In this document: positions 57,142 to 64,000 of the stretch, one piece after another
Layout of the letters: each line of letters begins with the position of its first letter
Numbering within the stretch: position 1 is the first letter of the stretch
Origin: Ralstonia sp. NFACC01
GTDB lineage: Bacteria > Pseudomonadota > Gammaproteobacteria > Burkholderiales > Burkholderiaceae
DNA: 64,000 nt
Reading direction: 5' to 3'
Assembly (NCBI RefSeq): GCF_900115545.1
Contig: NZ_FOWV01000005.1
Span: forward strand, 186,001-250,000
The notes under the pieces: model-generated
Seen by the model: only the letters and a program-made list of their open reading frames with translations
What the model was told of the DNA's origin: nothing
Databases searched by the model: none
Translations under genes and position numbers: made by a program

Positions 57142-58116
57142 ATGCTTGCCCAAGCCGAACCGAACGTCTGGCAAGGCCGCGTCGATGCGGAGGAAGGCCC
57201 GCTGGGCTTGCGTTGGCACCAGACGGTGCGCCGTATCGATGCATCGACGCCGCTGGCCAACACCGTCGCCCTGGCGGGCTTTGCCTGCGATGCGGGCGTC
57301 GCACGCAATCACGGGCGAACCGGTGCACAGGCGGGCCCCGCCGCCATCCGCAAGATGCTCGCGAACTTGCCTGCGCGTGCCGGCCGTGTGGTCGTCGACG
57401 CGGGCGATGTGACTTGCCAGGGCGATGCGCTGGAAGACGCGCAGAGCGCGTTGTCCGGTGTGCTGCAGGACTTGCTCGACCGCGGTGCGTTTCCGATCGC
57501 CCTAGGCGGCGGGCACGAGATCGCGTGGGCCTCGTTTGGCGGCTTGGCGCGGCATCTGGCGGCGAAATCCGATCAGCCCCCGCGTATCGGCATTCTCAAC
57601 CTCGACGCGCATTTCGATCTGCGCGCCGGCGAGCGCGGCAGCTCGGGCACACCTTTCCGCCAGATCGCCGAAGATTGCGCGCGGCGCGGCTGGCCGTTCC
57701 ACTACGCCTGCCTGGGCGTGAGCACCTACGCCAACACCGAAGCGCTGTTCGCGCGTGCGCGCCAGCTCGGCGTGCGCTGGATGCACGACGACGAGATGGA
57801 CGTCATGCAACTCGCCCACGTGCTGAAGGTGGTCGAGGTGTTCCTGAGCCAGGTCGATCACGTTTATTTGACGATGTGCCTGGACGTGCTGCCGGCCGCT
57901 GTTGCCCCTGGGGTGAGCGCGCCATCCGCACGCGGCGTGGGGATGGACGTGATCGAGCCCATCGTCGATCGCGTGGTCAGCTCGGGCAAGCTAAGGCTGG
58001 CGGATGTGGCGGAGCTGAACCCGTCGCTCGACATCGATCACCACACGGCACGTGTTGCTGCCCGTCTCGTGGCGCGCGTGGCAGACGGCATTGGCCTGCA
58101 GGGGGGGCGCACATGA
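57142..58116 (+). CDS. hutG: Formimidoylglutamase (ureohydrolase-type HutG)
   Basis: A 324-residue ureohydrolase-family enzyme that splits N-formimidoyl-glutamate to glutamate and formamide. Metal-ligand motifs are GGGHE (His125) and NLDAHFDLR (Asp155, His157, Asp159). In the later motif the sequence reads LTMCLDVLP, so Cys247 stands where many ureohydrolases have the first Asp of a DxD pair; Asp249 is kept. This may be a lineage variant. The start at 57142 follows hutH by two bases; the stop overlaps the hutI start. The type of HutG implies the direct formamide route without HutF. Confidence 0.9.
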   Translation: MLAQAEPNVWQGRVDAEEGPLGLRWHQTVRRIDASTPLANTVALAGFACDAGVARNHGRTGAQAGPAAIRKMLANLPARAGRVVVDAGDVTCQGDALEDAQSALSGVLQDLLDRGAFPIALGGGHEIAWASFGGLARHLAAKSDQPPRIGILNLDAHFDLRAGERGSSGTPFRQIAEDCARRGWPFHYACLGVSTYANTEALFARARQLGVRWMHDDEMDVMQLAHVLKVVEVFLSQVDHVYLTMCLDVLPAAVAPGVSAPSARGVGMDVIEPIVDRVVSSGKLRLADVAELNPSLDIDHHTARVAARLVARVADGIGLQGGRT

Positions 58117-59348
58117 CTGATCCGGCCAACCCGCCCTGGGATGCGCTCTGGACCAACGTCCACCTCGCCACGCTCGCCGCCGATGCCGACGGCTACGGCG
58201 AGATTCGCGACGGCGCCATCGCTGTCAAGGACGGGCGCATTGCGTGGCTTGGCTACCGCGTCGATCTGCCTGCCAGTGCCCGCGCGACAAGCGAGCACGA
58301 TGGCGGCGGCGCGTGGCTCACGCCCGGCCTGATCGATTGCCACACGCACCTCGTCTACGCCGGCAATCGCAGCAATGAATTCGAAGCGCGCCTGAACGGC
58401 GTGCCATACGAAGAGATCGCGCGGGCGGGCGGGGGCATTCTCTCCACCGTGCGCGCCACGCGTGCGGCCAGCGAAGACGCGTTGGCCGAAGCCAGTCGGC
58501 CTCGCTTGAATGCTCTGCGCGCCGAAGGTGTCACCACCGTCGAAATTAAGTCCGGCTACGGCTTGAACCTGGAAACCGAGCGCAGCATGCTGCGGGTTGC
58601 GCGCCGCTTCGGCCAGGCGTTGCCGGTGCGCGTGCGGACAACGTTCCTCGGTGCGCATGCCGTGCCGCCTGAATTCGCCGGCCGCGCGGATGACTACATC
58701 GATCAACTCTGCACCGACGTGCTGCCCGCGCTCGCTGCAGAAGGTCTCGTCGATGCCGTCGACGCCTTCTGCGAAACCATTGGCTTCACGCCTGCACAAA
58801 CGGCGCGTATGTTCGATGCCGCGCAGCGCCTGGGCCTGCCGGTAAAGTTGCACGCCGAGCAGCTCTCCGATCAGGGTGGCGCGGCATTGGTCGCACGCTA
58901 TGGTGGCCTTTCTGCGGATCACCTCGAATGTCTGACCGATGCAGGTGTTGCCGCCATGGCGCAAGCCGGCACGGTGGCCGTGCTGCTGCCCGGCGCGTTC
59001 TACTGCCTGCGCGAGACGCGCCTGCCGCCGATGGCCGCGCTGCGCGCCGCCGGTGTGCCTATGGCCGTGTCGACCGACTGCAACCCTGGCACATCGCCGC
59101 TGTCGTCGCTGCTGCTGGCGATGAACATGGCCTGCACGCTGTTCCGCCTGACGCCGCTGGAAGCGCTGACCGGCGCCACGCGTCATGCTGCCGCAGCGCT
59201 GGGCCTGTCAGGTACGTGTGGCGTGCTGGCTCCAGGCTGCGCCGCCGATTTCGCGCTCTGGCGCATCGATCGGCCCGCCGATCTGGCGTACGCGATGGGG
59301 CTGAACCCGTGTGTGGGCGTGGTCAAGGACGGCGCCTTGGTGGCGTAA
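58113..59348 (+). CDS. hutI: Imidazolonepropionase
   Basis: A 411-residue zinc amidohydrolase that opens imidazolone propionate to formimidoyl-glutamate. The metal motif is [12 protein letters not shown], with the later blocks [25 protein letters not shown] and [10 protein letters not shown]. Length is normal. The start overlaps the hutG stop (ATGA), so it is translationally coupled and is the last hut gene here. Hut genes commonly include hutD or hutF; none is seen. Confidence 0.96.
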   Translation: MTDPANPPWDALWTNVHLATLAADADGYGEIRDGAIAVKDGRIAWLGYRVDLPASARATSEHDGGGAWLTPGLIDCHTHLVYAGNRSNEFEARLNGVPYEEIARAGGGILSTVRATRAASEDALAEASRPRLNALRAEGVTTVEIKSGYGLNLETERSMLRVARRFGQALPVRVRTTFLGAHAVPPEFAGRADDYIDQLCTDVLPALAAEGLVDAVDAFCETIGFTPAQTARMFDAAQRLGLPVKLHAEQLSDQGGAALVARYGGLSADHLECLTDAGVAAMAQAGTVAVLLPGAFYCLRETRLPPMAALRAAGVPMAVSTDCNPGTSPLSSLLLAMNMACTLFRLTPLEALTGATRHAAAALGLSGTCGVLAPGCAADFALWRIDRPADLAYAMGLNPCVGVVKDGALVA

Positions 59349-59371
59349 GGAACACGCGACGACGCGGCTCG

Positions 59372-59377
59372 TATAAT
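59372..59377 (+). promoter_or_regulatory. Possible -10 box of hemH
   Basis: A perfect TATAAT lies 27 bases before the hemH ATG, in the gap after hutI. I do not see a good -35 at the right distance, so it may depend on an extended or activator-assisted promoter. Confidence 0.4.
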
Positions 59378-59404
59378 CGGCCGGTCTATCGCGAACCCGC
59401 GCCC

Positions 59405-60520
59405 ATGCCCTTCCTGCCCGAACCCCTGTTCCAGCACGGCCAGCCCGATCGCACGGCGATCCTGCTCGTCAACCTCGGTACGCCTGACGGCACGTCGCCG
59501 CGCGAGGTCGGCCGCTACCTGCGTCAGTTCCTGTCCGACCCCCGCGTTGTGGAAATTCCGCGCGCCGCATGGTGGTTCATCCTCAACGTGCTGATCGTGC
59601 CGCTGCGTTCGCGGGCGTCGGCGCACAAGTACGAAAGCATCTGGCTGCGTGAGGCCAACATGACCGGCTCGCCGCTGCTTGTCTACAGCGAGCGCCAGGC
59701 GCATGCGCTGCAGCAACTGCTGAACGCGCAGGGCCACGATGTGGTGGTTGCCTGTGCGATGCGCTATGGCAATCCTTCGATTCCGTCCGTCATGCAGGCG
59801 CTGCGCAAGCAGGGCGTCGAGCGCATCCTCGTGTTGCCGATGTATCCGCAGTATTCCGGCACCACCACCGCCACGGCCTTCGACGAAGTTTTCCGCGTGC
59901 TGGGCGAAATGCGCAATCAGCCGGAGTTGCGGCTGGTCAAGCATTTCCACGATGACCCTGCCTACATCAATGCGCTGCACCAGCAGGTGGGGGCGTATTG
60001 GGCACAGCACGGCGCACCTGATTTTGCGCATGGCGACAAACTGGTGCTGTCGTTCCATGGCGTGCCGCGACGAACGCTGGAGTTGGGTGACCCCTACCAC
60101 TGCGAATGCCTGAAGACCGGCCGCTTGTTGGGCGAAGCGCTCAGTCTGCAGCCGGGTCAGTACCTGGTCACGTTCCAGTCACGCTTTGGCCGCGCCGAAT
60201 GGCTGCAGCCGTACACCGCGCCCACGCTGGAAGAGCTTGGCCGCGTCGGCACCAATCGCGTCGACGTGTTCTGCCCGGGTTTTCCGGCCGATTGCCTGGA
60301 AACGCTGGAAGAGATCGCCATGGAAGGGCAGTCGACCTTCCGCGTCGCCGGCGGCAAGGAATTCCATTACATCCCGTGCCTGAACGACAGCGAGGCATGG
60401 ATCGCCGGCATTGCCGACATTGCGCTGGCGCATCTGCAGGGCTGGCCCCTCACGCTGACGCATCCGCATGTGCTGGAAGCGAGTCGCACGCGCGCGCAGA
60501 GCAAGGGCGCTGCCGCATGA
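59405..60520 (+). CDS. hemH: Ferrochelatase
   Basis: A 371-residue ferrochelatase, the last step of haem synthesis, inserting Fe(II) into protoporphyrin IX. The family motif [18 protein letters not shown] contains the proposed metal-binding His, and the C-terminal block [15 protein letters not shown] carries the acidic partner. [19 protein letters not shown] at the N-terminus also fits. The start at 59405 follows a likely promoter. The stop overlaps the hslR start by four bases. Confidence 0.95.
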   Translation: MPFLPEPLFQHGQPDRTAILLVNLGTPDGTSPREVGRYLRQFLSDPRVVEIPRAAWWFILNVLIVPLRSRASAHKYESIWLREANMTGSPLLVYSERQAHALQQLLNAQGHDVVVACAMRYGNPSIPSVMQALRKQGVERILVLPMYPQYSGTTTATAFDEVFRVLGEMRNQPELRLVKHFHDDPAYINALHQQVGAYWAQHGAPDFAHGDKLVLSFHGVPRRTLELGDPYHCECLKTGRLLGEALSLQPGQYLVTFQSRFGRAEWLQPYTAPTLEELGRVGTNRVDVFCPGFPADCLETLEEIAMEGQSTFRVAGGKEFHYIPCLNDSEAWIAGIADIALAHLQGWPLTLTHPHVLEASRTRAQSKGAAA

Positions 60521-60915
60521 AAGTGAGCACCGACGCGGCTGACCGCGTGCGCATCGACAAATGGCTGTGGGCGGCGCGTTTCTTCAAGACGCGGTCGCAG
60601 GCGACTGATGCGGTGGAGCGCGGTCGCGTGCAGATCAACGATCAGCCGGTTCGCCCCGCCAAGGATGTCAAGATTGGCGACCGCGTGCGAGTGCACGCGC
60701 ATGAACAACAGTGGGAAGTGGAAGTACTGGCACTGGCCGAAGTGCGCGGCCCTGCGTCGGTCGCACAAACGCTTTACGCCGAGACGGACATCAGCCGCTT
60801 AAAACGCGAAGAGAGTGCGGACAAACGTCGACTGTATCGGGAACCGGCCACACAAATCGCCGGCCGGCCGACCAAGCGGGACCGGCGGCGCATCGATAAA
60901 CTCGGCGGAGAATGA
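60517..60915 (+). CDS. hslR: S4-domain RNA-binding protein HslR (Hsp15)
   Basis: A 132-residue Hsp15-like protein with an N-terminal S4 RNA-binding domain ([19 protein letters not shown] and [20 protein letters not shown]) and a strongly basic C-terminus ([13 protein letters not shown]). Hsp15 binds stalled 50S subunits carrying nascent chains and helps recycle them. It is coupled to hemH by a 4-base overlap. Heat-shock links are consistent with hrcA and grpE being nearby. Confidence 0.9.
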   Translation: MKVSTDAADRVRIDKWLWAARFFKTRSQATDAVERGRVQINDQPVRPAKDVKIGDRVRVHAHEQQWEVEVLALAEVRGPASVAQTLYAETDISRLKREESADKRRLYREPATQIAGRPTKRDRRRIDKLGGE

Positions 60916-60936
60916 CGCACTCCGCGCGAGTGTGTG

Positions 60937-61131
60937 CTAACTTGATACGCTCAAGCCGCGCGGCATCTGCTGCATCTGCGCAGGCTTGATGATGTAGTGC
61001 TTGAAGAATGCCTTGCCGCTACCGTACTCCGTATAACGCGGTGTGACGGCCCCAGACAGGCAAATGAACGTTGTGGCTGCGGTCAGGGTCAACAGCAGGA
61101 GCACGGTCAGAACGGGCAGCTTGTTGTGCAT
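60937..61131 (-). CDS. Small exported or membrane hypothetical protein
   Basis: Sixty-four residues with a basic N-terminus (MHNKLP) and a hydrophobic segment VLTVLLLLTLTAATTFIC that fits a signal peptide or single membrane anchor, followed by ~40 polar residues. GAGGG lies eight bases before the ATG. It is convergent with hslR and divergent from grpE. I recognise no family. Confidence 0.55.
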   Translation of the reverse strand: MHNKLPVLTVLLLLTLTAATTFICLSGAVTPRYTEYGSGKAFFKHYIIKPAQMQQMPRGLSVSS

Positions 61132-61287
61132 GGTACGAACCCTCAAAGAAGCTCGCGCCCCCCAGTTTTTTCTTGCATCATAGGCGGCCCATAAGGGCCT
61201 CGCAATTGCTGTGCCGTTGCATTCTGATGAAAGTTGTAACCCCATATTTCGTGATGCACGGCGCACAGTTGTCGCGCATCCGGCGCC

Positions 61288-61315
61288 CTTGAAAAGCGCG
61301 CCAAATGCCCCATAA
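61288..61315 (+). promoter_or_regulatory. Sigma-32 heat-shock promoter of grpE
   Basis: CTTGAAA (61288-61294), a 13-base spacer and CCCCATAA (61308-61315) match the sigma-32 consensus closely. It lies about 80 bases before the grpE start. Confidence 0.85.
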
Positions 61316-61394
61316 CGGGGACAAATCGTTTGTAAAAATCCAGCGGATCGTCTTCAGGCACATGCCGTGCGTCGATTCCCTTTTATCCAGCGCT

Positions 61395-62042
61395 ATGAAA
61401 CACACTCCGGACACCCCCTCGAACTCGGACATGCCAGCGGACACCCAAGCCACCCAGCCGAACCAGTCGGCGACGGGCCAGGCGGCCCACGCTTATTCGA
61501 GCCAGGCTCAGCGCGCAAGCGCCGACGCTCAGGCTGTCGCCGGTGACGAAGCCGCCGTGGCAGAAGCCGTGGCCGACATGGACATCGCTGAACTGCGCCG
61601 TCAACTGGAAGCCGCTGAAGAAAAGGCGCGCCAGAATTATGAAAACTGGGCGCGCGCCACGGCCGAAGGCGAGAACATCCGCCGCCGTGGTCAGGACGAT
61701 GTGGCGAAGGCCCACAAGTTCGCCATCGAAGGTTTTGCGGAATACCTGCTGCCGGTGATGGACAGCCTTCAGGCCGCTTTGGCCGACACGTCGGGCGACG
61801 CCACCAAGCTGCGTGAGGGCGTTGAACTTACGCTCAAGCAGCTTTACGCCGCGTTCGAAAAGGGGCGTGTGACCGAGCTGAACCCCGTGGGTGAAAAGTT
61901 CGATCCGCATCGCCATCAAGCGATCTCGATGGTCCCCGCTGATCAGGAAGCCAATACCGTGGTGGCGGTGCTTCAGCGCGGCTACACGTTGGCCGACCGC
62001 GTGCTGCGCCCCGCGCTCGTGACGGTGGCGGCGCCCAAGTAA
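61395..62042 (+). CDS. grpE: DnaK nucleotide-exchange factor GrpE
   Basis: A 215-residue GrpE, which releases ADP from DnaK. An N-terminal Ala/Gln-rich disordered tail leads into the coiled-coil ([20 protein letters not shown]), then the beta domain with [20 protein letters not shown] and the C-terminal [20 protein letters not shown]. The start at 61395 (MKHTPDTP) follows the sigma-32 promoter; the frame is open further upstream. dnaK and dnaJ do not follow it in this window, unlike many genomes. Confidence 0.95.
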   Translation: MKHTPDTPSNSDMPADTQATQPNQSATGQAAHAYSSQAQRASADAQAVAGDEAAVAEAVADMDIAELRRQLEAAEEKARQNYENWARATAEGENIRRRGQDDVAKAHKFAIEGFAEYLLPVMDSLQAALADTSGDATKLREGVELTLKQLYAAFEKGRVTELNPVGEKFDPHRHQAISMVPADQEANTVVAVLQRGYTLADRVLRPALVTVAAPK

Positions 62043-62053
62043 GCTGACGCCCC

Positions 62054-62482
62054 GTGATCCTCCAGAGCACCACCACTTCGCAAGACGCCAACGGCGCGAT
62101 CCCGGTCGATAAGACCGCGTTCGCGGCGTTTGGCATGCGCGAGGTGAACACCGAGACCTTCGACGCAGCCATTGCGGCGGCGGGCGATGCGCTCGTGTGC
62201 CTATTCTTCTGGGGCGTGGATTGCTTCAACTGCGAGATGGCCAAGAAAGCCATGCTCGCGCAACCGGCCGCTGTGCGTGAGCATGAGCTGAACTGGCTCC
62301 ATGCCAACGTCTACGCACACCCGGAATTGGGCCAGCGCTTTGGCCTGCATGGCGTTCCGGTGTTCATGTTCTTCCATCGTGGCAAGAAGCTCGGCCGGGC
62401 GACCGGTTGGCATGGCCACGCGCAGTTTGCCGCCGCCGTTGCCAATGCGCGCAACAAGCTGGCGGGCAAGCCGCTTATCTGA
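62054..62482 (+). CDS. Thioredoxin-like protein
   Basis: A 142-residue thioredoxin-fold protein. The active-site-like CFNC (Cys57, Cys60) lies in FFWGVDCFNCEMAK, followed by a cis-Pro loop (GVPVFMFF). The N-terminus is longer than classical thioredoxin. No signal peptide is evident, so it is probably cytoplasmic. It starts with GTG 11 bases after grpE and is likely co-transcribed with it; its partner is not known. Confidence 0.85.
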   Translation: MILQSTTTSQDANGAIPVDKTAFAAFGMREVNTETFDAAIAAAGDALVCLFFWGVDCFNCEMAKKAMLAQPAAVREHELNWLHANVYAHPELGQRFGLHGVPVFMFFHRGKKLGRATGWHGHAQFAAAVANARNKLAGKPLI

Positions 62483-62495
62483 GGCAGCGACCATC

Positions 62496-62636
62496 ATGAC
62501 GTCGATGCCGATGGTTGCGGCCTTCCTTATCGTTTCGTCCGTCCGTGCCGTGCGCCGCAAGCGTGTGGCGCGCACCTCGCCGCGCGCCCCCCAGGCGATG
62601 ACCGCGGCCCTTGCCGCCGCCCGGCGGTTGTTCTAG
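62496..62636 (+). CDS. Possible small basic ORF
   Basis: A 46-codon ORF (MTSMPMVAAFLIV..., ending AAARRLF) in the gap between the thioredoxin-like gene and rnk. It has a short hydrophobic start and an Arg-rich middle (RAVRRKRVAR). GAGG lies about ten bases before the ATG. I recognise no family and the GC-rich sequence makes chance ORFs common; low confidence. Confidence 0.25.
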   Translation: MTSMPMVAAFLIVSSVRAVRRKRVARTSPRAPQAMTAALAAARRLF

Positions 62637-62813
62637 TGCCCCTGCGGCACGTCGCCGCCGGGCTCTCTTCACTCCCACCAGAAGTTTCAGTTTCGTATCA
62701 CCGCCGGCCGGCTTGTGTGCCCGCCGGTTTTCTTGCCGCTGCGTTGCATTGGCCCGGAAGGCCATCGGCAGCGGCTTTGCCTAGTGTTGAACATTGACCT
62801 GTAGGAGATCGTC

Positions 62814-63221
62814 ATGTCCAAAGCAGCCGCCATCTACCTGACCGAGCTGGACCTCACCCGCCTGGAAAACGCCGCCACCCGCGCGGGCAGCAACTCGCCG
62901 CTGGCCGATCTGGTCGACGACCTGATTACCCGTGCCAACGTGGTGCCCGGCAACAAGATTCCCGCCGATGTGGTGACCATGAACTCCGTCGTCTGCGTGG
63001 TTGATGACGCCGGCGCAGAGCAAGAGTGGACGCTCGTCTACCCGGAAGACGCCAACGTGACCTCGGCCAAGCTGTCGGTGCTCTCGCCGATGGGCGCAGC
63101 GCTGCTGGGTGCGCGTGCGGGCAAGTCGGTCAAATACTCGGCGCCCAATGGTGCCGAGCGTTCCTTGCGCATCGATCGCGTTGCGTTCCAGCCCGAGGCC
63201 AGCGGCCAGCACACCCTGTAA
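62814..63221 (+). CDS. rnk: Nucleoside diphosphate kinase regulator Rnk
   Basis: A 135-residue Rnk-family protein, related to the C-terminal domain of GreA, that binds RNA polymerase and influences nucleoside diphosphate kinase levels. The FKBP-like C-terminal domain is clear (VVTMNSVVCVVDDAGAEQEW, ANVTSAKLSVLSPMGAALLG and ERSLRIDRVAFQPEASGQ). Length is normal. It lies in a gap of its own, after a TAGGAG element, and converges with pldA. Confidence 0.92.
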   Translation: MSKAAAIYLTELDLTRLENAATRAGSNSPLADLVDDLITRANVVPGNKIPADVVTMNSVVCVVDDAGAEQEWTLVYPEDANVTSAKLSVLSPMGAALLGARAGKSVKYSAPNGAERSLRIDRVAFQPEASGQHTL

Positions 63222-63233
63222 GCCGGCCGCGTC

Positions 63234-64000
63234 CTATCGCGAGAGGCTGTACCCGACACGCAACTGCGAGCCCAGCTTGTGGTTGTAGTCGAGCAGGCTC
63301 TCGCCGTAGCCGGTGAAATACTGAATGAATAGGTAGCCGGCCGTGCCGGTGAAGATCCGGCTCATCGGATATGTCAATTGCGCGTCGACGCTGCCATAGG
63401 CTTTGCGGGTGCCTTTGCGTAGCGTGGCGGCCAATTCCCAGCCATTGGGGGCGCCGTAGGACACGCGGAAATCCCCAAAACCACGGTAGTGCGCGATGTC
63501 AGTGTTGCCGGTGCGCGTGAGGTACGCGTACAGCTTGGGCTCGAACTTCCAGTGGTAATCGTTCAGATCACCAAAGTGAAACGTCGGGCGTACGAACACG
63601 GTGTTGATGGCGCGTGAGGCGTCGCCGTCGCGGCCGTTCGATTCGTGCTCGATGCCGCCCGCGAACGATAGCCGCGTGAGGGCGCCGCCATGGATGCCCG
63701 TATCGGGACGGTAATAGAACACGCTGGGCCGGTAGTTCGTATCGCGGAACGGCGCCGATTCCTTGCCCACATCCCACAGAGAGAACTGCGTATAACCGAA
63801 GTACACGTTATCCAGCAGTGCTGCCGATGCCGGGTTCTCTGGCTGAAAAATCCGGAATTTGAAGCTCAACTGGAACTTGGCGTTCAGGCCCCCGTGTGCG
63901 CCCACTGCGGCGAACATGGGTTCGTGGAAAGTCAGGCGCGCGGTTTCTTCGGGCGGGCGGGATGCCTCGCCGTTGCCGGCCACTGTCAGGGGAGTGGGCT
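63234..64000 (-). CDS. pldA: Outer-membrane phospholipase A, 3' part
   Basis: The frame continues open to the end of the window, so the N-terminus is missing. What is visible is the beta-barrel enzyme: the catalytic motif GIEHESNGRDG with the active-site His and Ser, a later Asn-containing strand (RAINTVFVRP), and a C-terminal strand ending SQLRVGYSLSR, typical of outer-membrane proteins. PldA dimerises and hydrolyses outer-leaflet phospholipids in a calcium-dependent way. Confidence 0.9.
   Translation of the reverse strand, partial: PTPLTVAGNGEASRPPEETARLTFHEPMFAAVGAHGGLNAKFQLSFKFRIFQPENPASAALLDNVYFGYTQFSLWDVGKESAPFRDTNYRPSVFYYRPDTGIHGGALTRLSFAGGIEHESNGRDGDASRAINTVFVRPTFHFGDLNDYHWKFEPKLYAYLTRTGNTDIAHYRGFGDFRVSYGAPNGWELAATLRKGTRKAYGSVDAQLTYPMSRIFTGTAGYLFIQYFTGYGESLLDYNHKLGSQLRVGYSLSR

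Overview
This is a 64 kb piece of a GC-rich betaproteobacterial chromosome, most likely Ralstonia (the R. pickettii group fits well). That assignment rests on protein character (OxyR, PilT/PilU, GlnE, a YhdP-like giant, a rhombosortase beside glnE), on gene order, and on palindromic intergenic elements typical of Burkholderiales; I could not run a search. Nearly all of the window is ordinary coding sequence. I see no rRNA, tRNA, CRISPR array, prophage or intact insertion sequence.

Layout. 0-4.2 kb is a peroxide-defence block (3' end of oxyR, two small ORFs, dps, katG), followed by ubiA. 5.2-5.6 kb is a large nested palindromic repeat. 5.7-16.2 kb holds proC and yggS, then divergently the twitching motors pilT/pilU and a minor-pilin operon (pilE-like, fimT, pilV, pilW, pilX, pilY1). 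16.3-18.5 kb has glutathione peroxidase, a WYL regulator, a cupin and a VOC protein. 18.7-24.7 kb is a minus-strand operon, glcD - potassium channel - glcE - glcF - lrgA - lrgB. 25.2-31.7 kb has a LysR regulator, a D-lactate dehydrogenase-like flavoprotein, a PduO-type adenosyltransferase, an MscS channel and a five-haem cytochrome c that looks like a fusion. 32-33.4 kb is aroG with an upstream leader that reads as a complete attenuator. 33.4-43.1 kb is tldD, a nitrilase-family amidase, a YhdP/AsmA-like giant and glnE. 43.1-48.4 kb is a rhombosortase, two subtilisin-like proteases with GlyGly-CTERM tails and a lipoprotein resembling a protease propeptide. 48.5-52.4 kb is recN, nadK and hrcA. 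52.5-59.3 kb is an AhpD-like gene and the hut operon (hutC | hutU hutH hutG hutI). 59.4-64 kb is hemH, hslR, grpE, a thioredoxin-like gene, rnk and a truncated pldA.

How the parts work together. OxyR, Dps and KatG form a peroxide response. PilT/PilU and the minor-pilin/PilY1 operon drive and prime type IV pili. GlcDEF oxidises glycolate, and the adjacent LrgAB pair, homologous to the plant plastid glycolate/glycerate translocator, is a good candidate for its transporter. HutC represses a four-gene histidine-to-glutamate pathway through a palindrome that fills the spacer of the hutU promoter.

The most interesting items are: (1) a local rhombosortase system of one intramembrane protease, two GlyGly-CTERM subtilases and a lipoprotein whose C-terminal half copies one subtilase's propeptide, with RPMSGG and PDRIM motifs at exactly the same spacing; (2) a Phe/Tyr/Trp-rich leader peptide before aroG with mutually exclusive 1:2, 2:3 and 3:4 RNA pairings; (3) the glc-lrgAB-K+ channel operon; (4) the pentahaem cytochrome fusion; and (5) three unrelated palindromic intergenic elements.
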